Source of the DNA: Geobacter sp.
GTDB lineage: Bacteria; Desulfobacterota; Desulfuromonadia; Geobacterales; DSM-12255
DNA length: 64,000 nucleotides
Assembly (NCBI GenBank): GCA_009684525.1
Contig: WKKR01000003.1
Span: forward strand, 248,001-312,000
Reading direction: 5' to 3'
Below are positions 16,523 through 25,774 of the stretch, piece after piece. The notes under the pieces are model-generated. The model ran no database searches. It was given only the letters and a program-made list of their open reading frames with translations, and was not told the DNA's origin. The position numbers were made by a program, and so were the translations under genes. Positions within the stretch are counted from its first letter, which is position 1. Each line of letters begins with the position of its first letter.

Positions 16523-19030
16523 ATGAAAGCTGTCATCATGGCGGGGGGGTTCGGTACCCGCATCCAGCCGCTCACCAGCAACATCCCGAAGCCGATGATT
16601 CCGCTCCTGAATCGTCCCATCATGCTGCATATCGTCGAACTGCTGAAGAAGCACCAGATTACCGATCTGGTGATGCTCCTCTATCATCAGCCGAGCGTGA
16701 TCAAGAATTTTTTCCGGGATGGAGCCGATTTCGGCGTGAAGATCACCTATGTCACGCCGCTGGAAGACATGGGGACCGCCGGAGCGGTGAAGTGTGCCGA
16801 AAAGTTCATTAATGAACGTTTCCTGGTGATCAGCGGCGATCTCCTTACCGATTTCAACCTGCAGAAGATCATCGATTTTCATGCCGACAACAAGGCGCTC
16901 GCTACCATCACGCTGACGCCGGTGAAGGACCCACTCCAGTTCGGGGTGGTTATCACCGACAAGAACCGCCGGATTACCCAGTTCCTGGAGAAACCGGGGT
17001 GGGGCGAGGTTATTTCCGATACTATCAATACCGGTATCTACGTGTTCGAGCCGGAAATCTTCAAGTACATCCCTGCAAACGAGAACTTCGACTTTTCCCA
17101 GGATCTTTTCCCGAAGCTGCTGGAGAAGCAGGAACTGCTCTTCGGTTATACGGTGAAGGGATACTGGCGCGATATCGGCAATACCGACTCCTACCGTGAG
17201 GCTCACCACGACATTTTTCGCGGCAAGATCAATGTGAAGATCGATGAACCCAAGCAGGATGTGGTGGGCCGGGATCTGCGCATCGGCGCCGATGTCAGGC
17301 TGGACGACTCAGCAGTGCTCGACGGCACGGTCGTGATCGGCGACAACTCGCAGATATTCGGCAGCGCTCACATCAAGGACTCGGTCATCGGCCGCAACTG
17401 TACCATCGAGCCCGGGGTGAAACTCTCCCGTTGCGTCATCTGGGACAACGTCTACCTGAAGAAGGGGGCAAAGGTCAACGATTCGGTCCTCTGCAACAAT
17501 GTCAGCGTTGGGCACGGCGTCGTGATCGAGGAAGGCGGCATTATCGCCGACGATACCGCCATCGGCGAGGAGGCCTACATCAAGCGCGATGTCAAGGTCT
17601 GGCCTCGCAAGGTGATAGAGGCCGGGGCGACGGTCACAGACAACCTGATCTGGGGAGAGAAATGGAAGAAATCGCTCTTTGAGGGGGCGATCATCCGGGG
17701 GCTCACGAACGTCGAACTGACCCCCGAATTCGTGGCCAAGCTCGGCTGCGCCTACGGCACCTCCCTGCCCAAGGGGAGTTTCGTCCTTGCCGGCCGGGAT
17801 GCCTTTCTTGCCTCGCGGATGCTCAAGAGGAGTTTCCTGGGGGGCATACTCTCCGCCGGGGTCAACGTCCGCGATCTGAAGATGATCCCCCTGCCGGTTG
17901 TCCGTTATAAACTGAAAACCTTCGGCGAGGTGGGGGGGGTACATTTCCGCCAGTGTCTGGATGACCCGGCGCTGACTGAGATCGTCTTTCTCGACAACGA
18001 CGGGCTCGATTTCTCCAGTGCCATGGGAAAGAACGTGGAGCGGATCTTCTACAAGGAAAACTTCCGCCGCGCCCACCATATGGAACCGGGCGGGATCACC
18101 GAGCTGCCTCAGGTCATGGATTTTTATCGCGAGGGGTTCATCCGTTCGATCAATGTGGAGATGCTCAAGAAGCGGAAGTACAAGGTGGTGGTCGACTTCA
18201 ACCATTCGCCCGCAGGTCAGTTGCTGCCCGCCATCATGAATAGCATGGGGATTGAGGTGATCTCTCTCAATGCCTATGTGGACGAGGAGCGGGGGATCAA
18301 GAATGCCGAGGAAAAGCCGCGCAGCCTTACCCAGCTGGCCAAGATCGTTGCCTCCCTGGAGGCCCAGGCGGGGTTCTGGCTCGATCCCACGGTGGAAGAG
18401 GTCATCCTGGTCGACGAGGCCGGCAGGATCTACAACGCGGCAGAGACCCTTCCGCTCATGGTTGCGCTCCAGCTCAAGGCCGGCTGCAAGGGGGCCTTTG
18501 CCGTCCCGGTGTCGGCACCGTCGGTCGTCGAGCTGATGGCCAGCGAAAAGGGGTGCGCGGTCAGGCGGACCAAGAATACGGAACGGGCAATGATCGAGGA
18601 GACCCTGTCGTCGGAAGTGATCATGGCAGGCTCCATGGACGGCCGTTTCGCCTTTCCCAAGTTCCAGTCGGCATTTGACGGGATGTATGCCATTGCCAGG
18701 GCCATCGAATTGCTGGCGACCTGCGGCACCTCCCTTTCGGCAATCTGGGGAGAGATCCCGCGCCGTACCTTCCTCCAGGGCAGGGCAAACTGCGCCTGGG
18801 AGATGAAGGGGGGGATCATGCGCAAGATGAGCGAGGACAGCCTCGACTGCGAAGCGAGTTTCATCGATGGGATCAAGGTCCATTTCGGCGAGGATTGGGT
18901 CCTGGTCCTGCCGGACCAGTATCAGCCCTATGTTCACATCGTTGCCGAAGGGAAAGAGCCGAAGGGAGTGCAGAAGCTGCTTTCGGAATACCTGACTAAG
19001 GTCGAAAAATGGAAGAAGGAACTCCAGTAG
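16523..19030 (+). CDS. Sugar-1-phosphate nucleotidyltransferase / phosphomannomutase-like fusion
   Basis: An 835-residue three-part protein: nucleotidyltransferase (1 to about 235, MAGGFGTRIQPLT signature, GDLLTDF metal site), left-handed beta-helix (about 250-370) and a phosphohexomutase-like C-terminal part. The first part should make an NDP-sugar, by family GDP-mannose or a glucose analogue. The mutase part looks inactive: the usual TASHNP phosphoserine loop position reads GGVHFRQCLDDP, and no DGDxDR metal loop is visible near ILVDEAGR. It may instead regulate the transferase. It leads a cluster with a GH57 glycosidase and galT, pointing to glycogen, trehalose or envelope polysaccharide metabolism. 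Confidence 0.85.
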   Translation: MKAVIMAGGFGTRIQPLTSNIPKPMIPLLNRPIMLHIVELLKKHQITDLVMLLYHQPSVIKNFFRDGADFGVKITYVTPLEDMGTAGAVKCAEKFINERFLVISGDLLTDFNLQKIIDFHADNKALATITLTPVKDPLQFGVVITDKNRRITQFLEKPGWGEVISDTINTGIYVFEPEIFKYIPANENFDFSQDLFPKLLEKQELLFGYTVKGYWRDIGNTDSYREAHHDIFRGKINVKIDEPKQDVVGRDLRIGADVRLDDSAVLDGTVVIGDNSQIFGSAHIKDSVIGRNCTIEPGVKLSRCVIWDNVYLKKGAKVNDSVLCNNVSVGHGVVIEEGGIIADDTAIGEEAYIKRDVKVWPRKVIEAGATVTDNLIWGEKWKKSLFEGAIIRGLTNVELTPEFVAKLGCAYGTSLPKGSFVLAGRDAFLASRMLKRSFLGGILSAGVNVRDLKMIPLPVVRYKLKTFGEVGGVHFRQCLDDPALTEIVFLDNDGLDFSSAMGKNVERIFYKENFRRAHHMEPGGITELPQVMDFYREGFIRSINVEMLKKRKYKVVVDFNHSPAGQLLPAIMNSMGIEVISLNAYVDEERGIKNAEEKPRSLTQLAKIVASLEAQAGFWLDPTVEEVILVDEAGRIYNAAETLPLMVALQLKAGCKGAFAVPVSAPSVVELMASEKGCAVRRTKNTERAMIEETLSSEVIMAGSMDGRFAFPKFQSAFDGMYAIARAIELLATCGTSLSAIWGEIPRRTFLQGRANCAWEMKGGIMRKMSEDSLDCEASFIDGIKVHFGEDWVLVLPDQYQPYVHIVAEGKEPKGVQKLLSEYLTKVEKWKKELQ

Positions 19031-19056
19031 GTATGTGCCGGTGAACAGGAGCAGAT

Positions 19057-21261
19057 ATGGCTGAGCCGCTTTCCATCGTTTTCATCTGGCACATGCACCA
19101 GCCATATTACAAGGACCCCCTGCGGGATGAGTACGCCCTCCCCTGGACCTATCTGCATGCAATCAAGGACTATTACGACATGGCGGCCATCGTTGCGGAG
19201 ACAGCGGGGGCGAAGGCCGTCTTCAACCTTGTCCCATCGCTGATCGAGCAACTGGAAGATTATGCGGCAGGGACCGCTGTCGATCCGGTCCTGGCTATCG
19301 GGCAGAAAGACCCCGCGGATATGGAGGAGCACGAACTCCTCTTCATGCTGAATACGTTTTTTTCTGCCAATCGGCAGCGGATGATCGAGCCGTATCCCCG
19401 TTACCTGGAACTGCTCAGGCTTGCCGGCGACGGTGACCAGGAACAGCGGGCAGGGCGCCTGCACAGCTTCCGCCACCAGGAGATCCTCGACCTGCAGGTC
19501 TGGTTTTTCCTCTCCTGGACCGGTGAGGCCGCACGTCACCGCTGGCCCGAATTCCAGGAACTCATCCGCAAGGGGCGAAACTTCAGTCGTGCGGACAAGG
19601 AGCTGCTGTTTGCACGGCAACGGGAGCTCTTGGCCGCGATTATCCCCCTGTACCGGGAACTCCACGACCAGGGGAAGGCCGAGCTGTCGGTATCCCCGTA
19701 CTACCACCCCATCCTGCCCCTGTTGTGTGACATGAAGAGTGCGCTGGGGGCCATGCCGCGAGCCAATCTGCCGACTGCGCGCTTCCAGCATGCCGAGGAT
19801 GCCCGCAGCCAGATCGAGGAAGGGATTGCCTGCTTCAAGCGGGTATTCGGCTTTACCCCGGTCGGCATGTGGCCATCTGAAGGCTCGGTGAGCGACGAAG
19901 CCCTGGCGCTCATTGCTGCCAGCGGTCTTACCTGGGTCGCCACCGACGAGGGGGTCCTGGCCAACACGCTGGCAGGATGCCATGCCGGAGGGCGGGACTG
20001 GCTGTATCATCCCTATGCCTTTAAAACTGGCGGCAGAAAACTGAACATGCTGTTTCGCGACCACGCCCTCTCCGACCTGATCGGCTTTACCTATTCCCAA
20101 TGGGAACCCGAGAGGGCCGTTGCCGATTTTGTCGATCGGTTGCGCCAGATCAGGAGCCAGTTCAGCGACAGCCGGGTGGTGCCGGTCATCCTGGATGGCG
20201 AGAATGCCTGGGAATACTACCCGGAGAACGGCTACGGTTTTCTGTCCCGCCTGTACGGCACCCTGGCCGCTTCCCCGGAATTCCGCCTCTGCACGGCCAG
20301 CGAGATACTTGCCGATACGCCGGTGCGCCAGCAGATTACCCATATACATCCCGGTTCCTGGATAAACGCCAATTACGGGATCTGGGTGGGGCATCCCGAA
20401 GAAAACCTCGCATGGGATTACCTGGAGAGGGCGCGTGAGGCCGCCATCAGTCGCAATCCACAGGTAGCCGATCTGCTCGGCCGGGCCAAAGGCGTCGGCA
20501 ATGGCGACGTGGAGGTCGATGTCACGGTCCGCAATGTCTGCCGCTCTCTTTTTGCCGCCGAAGGGAGCGACTGGTTCTGGTGGTACGGAGACGACCACTT
20601 TTCTGTGCACAGCGACCGTTTCGATGCCCTGTTCCGCAAGCATCTGATGAATGTGTACCGTCTGCTCGACCTTGAAGTCCCCCGCGAACTCTATGAGCCG
20701 ATCAAGAAAAAAGGGGTGGCCGGTTTTGTCCGCGAGCCGTCGTCGTTCATTACGCCGCAGCTGGATGGGCTGGTCAGCGACTATTTCGAATGGCTCGCCG
20801 CCGGGCTGTTCGACCTTTCGCGGCAGTCGTCTGCCATGCATGTGTCGGAAAGCATCCTGCAGTCGTTCTTTTATGGTTATGACCGGGAAGCACTCTATTT
20901 CCGTATCGACGGGGCCAAGGATCTGGATCGCATCCTGCGGGCCGATGAAGTGCTTAACCTTCACCTGATTGCCGGGAAAGAATACCGGCTTGCCATGGAG
21001 GTTGGTGTCACAAGCGGCCTGCTGCAGGTGAGGGGGAAATCCGGATTCCGTGCAACAAGGAAGGGTTTCAGCTGGAAGATCACCCGCATCTGCGAGGTAA
21101 GAGTTCCGCTGTCTGCCGTGAAACTCGTGGCGAAAGACCCGTTGAGCGCCTATCTCACCCTTGTACGGGGGCGGGAAGAAGTCGGGCGTTGGCCCGTGGA
21201 TGCGCCGATGGAGCTCACGTATCAAGGAGAAGAGCTGGAGTTGGACAATTGGCTGATATGA
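19057..21261 (+). CDS. Glycoside hydrolase family 57 (alpha-amylase/glucanotransferase type)
   Basis: GH57 enzymes cleave or transfer alpha-1,4-glucan chains by a retaining mechanism. The 734-residue protein shows the family order: HMHQPYY near the start, the nucleophile motif GMWPSEGSV (E275), acid/base motif VILDGENAWEYY (D380) and HPGSW, then a C-terminal beta-rich region. No signal peptide, so cytoplasmic; the natural substrate is probably glycogen or maltodextrin. It begins 26 bp after the fusion nucleotidyltransferase and 58 bp before galT, consistent with one operon. Amylase versus 4-alpha-glucanotransferase activity cannot be decided from motifs. Confidence 0.9.
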   Translation: MAEPLSIVFIWHMHQPYYKDPLRDEYALPWTYLHAIKDYYDMAAIVAETAGAKAVFNLVPSLIEQLEDYAAGTAVDPVLAIGQKDPADMEEHELLFMLNTFFSANRQRMIEPYPRYLELLRLAGDGDQEQRAGRLHSFRHQEILDLQVWFFLSWTGEAARHRWPEFQELIRKGRNFSRADKELLFARQRELLAAIIPLYRELHDQGKAELSVSPYYHPILPLLCDMKSALGAMPRANLPTARFQHAEDARSQIEEGIACFKRVFGFTPVGMWPSEGSVSDEALALIAASGLTWVATDEGVLANTLAGCHAGGRDWLYHPYAFKTGGRKLNMLFRDHALSDLIGFTYSQWEPERAVADFVDRLRQIRSQFSDSRVVPVILDGENAWEYYPENGYGFLSRLYGTLAASPEFRLCTASEILADTPVRQQITHIHPGSWINANYGIWVGHPEENLAWDYLERAREAAISRNPQVADLLGRAKGVGNGDVEVDVTVRNVCRSLFAAEGSDWFWWYGDDHFSVHSDRFDALFRKHLMNVYRLLDLEVPRELYEPIKKKGVAGFVREPSSFITPQLDGLVSDYFEWLAAGLFDLSRQSSAMHVSESILQSFFYGYDREALYFRIDGAKDLDRILRADEVLNLHLIAGKEYRLAMEVGVTSGLLQVRGKSGFRATRKGFSWKITRICEVRVPLSAVKLVAKDPLSAYLTLVRGREEVGRWPVDAPMELTYQGEELELDNWLI

Positions 21262-21319
21262 TTGATAATGGTTGACGACACTGTCTGTCGAGTGTGGGGC
21301 ACAATTTTGAGGAGACTGC

Positions 21320-22345
21320 ATGTCAGAACTACGTTGGGATCCATTGAAGCAGCACTGGGTCATCATTGCCACTGAACGTGGCCGGCGGCCGCAGGATTTC
21401 CATCAGGAAACCGATTCATGCACCATGACCAGCTGCCCGTTCTGCTATGGGAATGAAGACAAGACCCCCAATGAGATCTTTGCCATCCGTCCGTCCGGTC
21501 CCCCGAACGGCCCGAACTGGAAGGTCAGGGTCATTCCCAACAAGTACCCGGTCCTTCGGGTCGAAGGTGAGTTGAAAAGCCGCGCCTATGGTCTGTATGA
21601 CGTCATGGAAGGTATTGGCGCCCATGAGGTGATCATTGAGACGCCCGACCATCACAAGGGGCTGGCCGATCTTTCGACGGCTGAAATCACCAATGTGCTG
21701 CAGGCGTATCGCGCCAGGTTGCTGGACCTTCGCCAGGACTTCCGCTTCCGCTACATGGTGCTGTTCAAGAACCACGGTACCAGGGCTGGCGCTACGCTCC
21801 ACCATTCCCACAGCCAGCTGATCGCCGTGCCACTCGTCCCGCCGGTGGCTGCCACTGAACTGAAGGTCTGTCGCGACTACTTCTCCAGCAAGGAGCGCTG
21901 CATCTACTGCGATCTTATCCGCTTTGAGCTGGAGAGCGGCGAGCGGGTCGTGAAGGAGTTTGCCAATTTTGTTTCGGTAACGCCCTATGCCTCATCGTCT
22001 CCGTTCGAGCTTCGTCTGTATCCCAAGCATCATGCCCATGACTTTGCCCTGTCCGGCGACTCAGACCTGGCCGAACTGGCCGTTGCCCTCAAGGATATGC
22101 TGGTGCGGCTCAAACTGGTTCTCAAGGACCCGCCGTTCAATTTCATCCTCCATACCGCACCACCCATGCACCAGCGGCTCGGCAAGCCCGATTACTGGAG
22201 TTCTCTCGCCTATGACTACCACTGGCACATCGAACTGGTTCCAAGGTTGACCCAGGTCGCCGGCTTTGAATGGGGTACCGGATTTTACATCAATCCGACG
22301 GCACCGGAAGATGCTGCCACATTTTTGCGTGATGCGAACATCTGA
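21320..22345 (+). CDS. galT: Galactose-1-phosphate uridylyltransferase
   Basis: HIT-superfamily nucleotidyltransferase of 341 residues exchanging UDP-glucose and galactose-1-phosphate. Visible: zinc-ligand CPFC near residue 39, active-site HHSHSQ (variant of HPHxQ, second His being the nucleotidylated one), and DYHWHIELVPRL near the C-terminus. TTTTGAGGAGACTGC gives a good ribosome site. A related member, ADP-glucose phosphorylase, has the same motifs, and the neighbouring glucan enzyme makes that a real alternative. Third gene of the sugar cluster. Confidence 0.85.
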   Translation: MSELRWDPLKQHWVIIATERGRRPQDFHQETDSCTMTSCPFCYGNEDKTPNEIFAIRPSGPPNGPNWKVRVIPNKYPVLRVEGELKSRAYGLYDVMEGIGAHEVIIETPDHHKGLADLSTAEITNVLQAYRARLLDLRQDFRFRYMVLFKNHGTRAGATLHHSHSQLIAVPLVPPVAATELKVCRDYFSSKERCIYCDLIRFELESGERVVKEFANFVSVTPYASSSPFELRLYPKHHAHDFALSGDSDLAELAVALKDMLVRLKLVLKDPPFNFILHTAPPMHQRLGKPDYWSSLAYDYHWHIELVPRLTQVAGFEWGTGFYINPTAPEDAATFLRDANI

Positions 22346-22367
22346 GGAAAAGGGGGAACGGCAAGGG

Positions 22368-22517
22368 ATGGAGCGCGATCGCCAACAGCTCGACGATCTG
22401 ACCAGGGATATCCAGCGGGTTCTGGCTGATAACCGCACCTTTCTCGACAGGATACTCGACGACGATTTCGAGGTGGGAGAGGAACCGGACGAAGCGGAAC
22501 CGGAAGAGGAACTTTAG
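22368..22517 (+). CDS. Small acidic hypothetical protein
   Basis: Forty-nine residues beginning MERDRQQLDDLTRDIQRVL, a predicted helix, ending in an acidic tail EEPDEAEPEEEL. It starts 22 bases after galT and precedes the terminator that closes the cluster, so it is likely co-transcribed. AGGGGG lies about 12 bases before the ATG; an in-frame ATG at 22332, inside the end of galT, is an alternative. No family recognised. Confidence 0.5.
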   Translation: MERDRQQLDDLTRDIQRVLADNRTFLDRILDDDFEVGEEPDEAEPEEEL

Positions 22518-22540
22518 CCGCTGATGGCAACTGATACAGA

Positions 22541-22574
22541 AAAACCCCCGGATAGTTACATCCGGGGGTTTTGT
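22541..22574. terminator. Bidirectional intrinsic terminator
   Basis: AAAACCCCCGGAT pairs with ATCCGGGGGTTTT around the loop AGTTAC, giving A/T tracts on both sides. It separates the convergent galT cluster and the cytochrome gene. Confidence 0.9.
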
Positions 22575-22593
22575 TTGTTCGGGCCCTGGCGGA

Positions 22594-24126
22594 TCAGTGG
22601 CCGGTTTGCGCGGAAGCGCTTTCGCCGCCGCCCGGCACGTCATGCCCTTTGACCATGTGGCACTCGCTGCAGTTCGTATTCATGAGCTCTTCGCCGATAT
22701 CGACCGGGTGCACGAACTCCTTGACCTGTGTCCCGGCGGGGATGTTCTCCTGGACCTGGCTGATTACGGTGTGGCAGATATTGCAGTCCTTGGAGATGAT
22801 CCTGCCCTCGGAGGTCTTGTGTTTGCCGTCGTGGCAACGGAAGCAGCCGGGTGTATAGAAATGGCCGATGTGGTTGGGGTAGGTGTTCCATGACACCTTC
22901 ATCTCCGGGAAATAGTTTCGCTTGTACATGTCAAGGATATGTTCGATGGCCTTGCTGATGGTTGCTGCCTTTTCCTGTGCCAGTTTGGGGTAGTTCTTGG
23001 CGTAGAAATCCCTGATGCCCGCGGGGATGGACGAAAGCGCTTCGGGAGTCGTCCGGTACGGTTTTTCCAGGACTTCGACGGCGATCTTCTTTATGTAGGG
23101 GAGTGACGGATCGATATTACCGGAGACAATATTCTCGTCCATCTCCTGACCTGGCGACTTGTAGATGTGCGTCGGCCGGTTGTGGCAGTCGGTACAGTCC
23201 ATCAGCCGTTTTTTCCCGTTGGCGACTTCGTCTCTGGTGAGCGGGTTTGCGGTATCCATGTATTCGGTGATGGAACCGTCCTTTTCCTTGACTGCTATGT
23301 AGGGGATGTCAAAGCGCTTCTTGTCCCTGGCAATGTAGCGCACCTCGGTGCCGATATGCCAGTGGATGCCCATGGCATGAGGGGATTTCGGGGTGCCGCC
23401 GATCTTGATGAGCAGGTTGACCTCGCGGGGAGTGTTCTGTTCATTCGGGGCGAAGTGGTAGAATATTTTCTGACGGCCGGAATAGAATTTCTCGGGCCAG
23501 TGGCAATGCTCGCAGGTATCTCGGGCAGGACGGAGGTTTTCGATCGGGGTTTCGATGGGAGAGGGGAAGGAATGGGTGAGCACGGCCCAAACCTGGCGCA
23601 GTCCCGATATCTTGGCCTTGACATACCACTCTGCTCCCGGCCCCACATGGCATTCGACGCACTTGACCTTGGCATGGGGCGAATTGCTCCAGGCAGTATG
23701 CTCGGGAGTCATGACCTGGTGGCAGAGCTCGCCGCAGAAGACGGTCGATTCGGTGAATTCGAACCCTTTGATGGTGGCAATGGTGATGAGCAGGACGAAG
23801 ATGACCGTGGCGATGGAGAAAAAGACCGTCAGCTTCATCTTGTGCGGGTCGTTCAGGTCGAGCCTCGGCAGGGGGGGGATTTCTGCGTCCTTGCCCTGGT
23901 CTCGCAGCTTGCTTCTGACCCGCCACATCCCGAGCGGGATGATGAGCAGGCCGGTGACCAGCATTGTGGGGAAGAGAAAGAAGGTCAACAGCCCCAGGTA
24001 GGGGTGATCGATCCCCATGATCACTTCCATCGCCAGGAAAGCGATGATAAGGCAGGTGGATACGATCGCCAGGAGCATCCCGGCGAGGCTGATCAGGTTC
24101 CAGGCGTACCTGAAGGTTCTGTGCAT
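22594..24126 (-). CDS. imcH: Inner-membrane multiheme cytochrome c, ImcH-like
   Basis: NapC/NirT-type quinol-oxidising cytochrome of 510 residues. Three N-terminal membrane helices (about 8-35, 45-70, 97-118) precede a periplasmic domain with six CxxCH sites (CVECH, CEHCH, CTDCH, CFRCH, CNICH, CSECH) plus one CGELCH with three spacer residues, seven potential hemes. Length, topology and heme number match ImcH of Geobacter sulfurreducens, needed to send electrons to extracellular acceptors of higher potential. I start at MHRTFRY with AAGGAG upstream. It has its own promoter at 24194-24221 and is divergent from a CbcSTU-like operon. Identity as ImcH is by recollection of the family, not by alignment. 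Confidence 0.8.
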   Translation of the reverse strand: MHRTFRYAWNLISLAGMLLAIVSTCLIIAFLAMEVIMGIDHPYLGLLTFFLFPTMLVTGLLIIPLGMWRVRSKLRDQGKDAEIPPLPRLDLNDPHKMKLTVFFSIATVIFVLLITIATIKGFEFTESTVFCGELCHQVMTPEHTAWSNSPHAKVKCVECHVGPGAEWYVKAKISGLRQVWAVLTHSFPSPIETPIENLRPARDTCEHCHWPEKFYSGRQKIFYHFAPNEQNTPREVNLLIKIGGTPKSPHAMGIHWHIGTEVRYIARDKKRFDIPYIAVKEKDGSITEYMDTANPLTRDEVANGKKRLMDCTDCHNRPTHIYKSPGQEMDENIVSGNIDPSLPYIKKIAVEVLEKPYRTTPEALSSIPAGIRDFYAKNYPKLAQEKAATISKAIEHILDMYKRNYFPEMKVSWNTYPNHIGHFYTPGCFRCHDGKHKTSEGRIISKDCNICHTVISQVQENIPAGTQVKEFVHPVDIGEELMNTNCSECHMVKGHDVPGGGESASAQTGH

Positions 24127-24193
24127 AACGGCTCCTTGAGGAAAAGATTGCATAACGGCAACTAGTGAGATTAACGCACTAAAATTACAACAA

Positions 24194-24221
24194 TTTATAT
24201 CGCCAACTGATTGGTTGTCAA
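24194..24221 (-). promoter_or_regulatory. Sigma70-type promoter of imcH with CCAA-N4-TTGG in the spacer
   Basis: On the reverse strand: TTGACA, 16 bases, TATAAA, close to consensus and about 70 bases before the ATG. The spacer holds the inverted repeat CCAACTGATTGG (24203-24214), a possible operator. The rest of the 24127-24460 gap is AT-rich and shows no gene. Confidence 0.65.
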
Positions 24222-24316
24222 AACAAAAATTTATAATATATGACGATTCATCTGGTTCTCGCGCAGACCTGGGAACGGTTGCAGCGGACCGCAAAAAAAT
24301 CTAGCAAGTTAGGCAA

Positions 24317-24344
24317 TTGCATTTCATAAACGATGTTATATTAT
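24317..24344 (+). promoter_or_regulatory. Candidate promoter of the cbcSTU-like operon
   Basis: TTGCAT (24317-24322), 16 bases, TATTAT (24339-24344), about 115 bases before the cytochrome start. Moderate match; the leader in between shows no riboswitch core that I recognise. Confidence 0.4.
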
Positions 24345-24460
24345 GGTTATTGGCAAGCTAATTTGTCGACTTTTCTGGTCGGTCTGGTGGGGTGTCATGC
24401 CGGCTGGATGCAGAGGGGAATTTCTGTCTAATCCTTTGATCTGCCGGAGGGGGGAGGCGC

Positions 24461-24946
24461 ATGAAGAACCATGTGCTACGGCCGTTGTTCGTTGCAGTGG
24501 GGGTGGTGGTCCTGATCCTTTTGGCCAGAGAGGTCCTGGTTCCGGCGGATTTTGGCGTCCAGGAGCGGGGATATATGTATGGTTGGCACCGGAAGGGGAA
24601 TGAGGCCGACTGGAAGAACGTCAGGGCCAAGTACCGGACCACTGCATATTGCAAGGAGTGCCATCAAGACAAATACGCCGATATTACGGGGTCTCCCCAT
24701 GAAACGATCATGTGCGAAAACTGCCATGGACCCGGCCTCGCACACCCTAACGACCCGCAATCCCTGCACATTGACAGGCGAAGAGAGCTCTGCATCAGAT
24801 GCCACTTTCGGCTCCCTTACCAGGCCAGTGGGCGGGGCAGGATCCGGGGGGTCGATCCAGCGACGCACCACCCGGAAGCAGAATGCGTCCTCTGCCATTA
24901 CCCACACAATCCCCGGTGGACTCCCGGCAAGGAGGCCAGACGATGA
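24461..24946 (+). CDS. Membrane-anchored tetraheme cytochrome c, CbcS-like
   Basis: A 161-residue protein with one N-terminal membrane anchor (about 8-24) and a periplasmic domain carrying four CxxCH hemes: CKECH, CENCH, CIRCH and CVLCH. It is the first gene of a cytochrome/iron-sulfur/NrfD trio, the layout of Geobacter Cbc complexes such as CbcSTU, in which electrons leave menaquinol through the NrfD subunit and Fe-S clusters to the heme protein. Its stop overlaps the next start (ATGA), so translation is coupled. The ribosome site GGAGG is weakly spaced. Confidence 0.85.
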   Translation: MKNHVLRPLFVAVGVVVLILLAREVLVPADFGVQERGYMYGWHRKGNEADWKNVRAKYRTTAYCKECHQDKYADITGSPHETIMCENCHGPGLAHPNDPQSLHIDRRRELCIRCHFRLPYQASGRGRIRGVDPATHHPEAECVLCHYPHNPRWTPGKEARR

Positions 24947-25728
24947 TATCGCGCCGCTCGTTCTGTAAAAAATCCATCCTTATCCTCGGGGGGATCGCAG
25001 TGCCGCTGGCAGCACTGGAGCTCTTCGATCCGAAAAAGCTGGCTGCGGACAGATCTGGCCCATCCACGGTTCGCTGGGTCTTTCTGGTGGACACGCACAA
25101 ATGCGTGGGGTGCGGCTTCTGCGTCAAGGCCTGCAAGATCGAAAACGAGATACCTTACGATGCCAATGTCTCCCGCACCTGGGTGGAGCGCTATGTCGTG
25201 ACCAGGGACGGCAAGGTGCATATCGATTCGCCCAAGGCTGCCCGGGATGGATTCACGAGCACGTCGATCGATCAGGGAGCGCTGGGGATGTTGAAGATAG
25301 AGAACAGCGATATCGACAAGGCATTTTTTGTCCCCAAGTTGTGCAACCAGTGCGACAACCCGCCCTGTGTACAGGTCTGCCCGGTCGGTGCCACCTATCA
25401 GACTTCCGATGGCGTGGTGCTCGTGGACAGGTCATGGTGCATCGGTTGCGGTTACTGCGTCATGGCGTGCCCCTATGGGGTCCGCTTCTTTCATCCGGTC
25501 TATCACGCGGCTGAGAAGTGCAATTTCTGCTACCATCGCATATCCAAGGGTATGAAACCTGTCTGCGTCGAGGCGTGCCCCTTTGGCGCCCGCAGGATCG
25601 GCAACATCAGGGACCCCAATGACCCGGTAACCAGGATCATCATGACAGAACGGGTCAACGTGCTGAAGGAAGAGTATGGGACAAAGCCCCAGGTCTTCTA
25701 TGTCGGGCTTACCAGGGAGGTGAAGTGA
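24943..25728 (+). CDS. Periplasmic four-cluster ferredoxin subunit, CbcT-like
   Basis: Iron-sulfur subunit of 261 residues with a Tat-type leader (SRRSFCKKS then a hydrophobic run), so it is exported folded. Four [4Fe-4S] motifs are visible: CVGCGFCVKAC, CNQCDNPPCVQVC, CIGCGYCVMACPYG, and a last cluster built from CNFC and CVEACPFGA. This is the DmsB/HybA/NrfC pattern linking an NrfD-type membrane subunit to a periplasmic partner, here the tetraheme cytochrome. ATG overlaps the cytochrome stop; AAGGAGG lies eight bases upstream. A tiny frame of 14 codons (25728-25772), also with a good ribosome site, bridges to the next gene. Confidence 0.92.
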   Translation: MISRRSFCKKSILILGGIAVPLAALELFDPKKLAADRSGPSTVRWVFLVDTHKCVGCGFCVKACKIENEIPYDANVSRTWVERYVVTRDGKVHIDSPKAARDGFTSTSIDQGALGMLKIENSDIDKAFFVPKLCNQCDNPPCVQVCPVGATYQTSDGVVLVDRSWCIGCGYCVMACPYGVRFFHPVYHAAEKCNFCYHRISKGMKPVCVEACPFGARRIGNIRDPNDPVTRIIMTERVNVLKEEYGTKPQVFYVGLTREVK

Positions 25729-25774
25729 TGGAAATGAAGAACTCCCCGTTTCCCCGCCAGGGGAGGGCGTAGCC

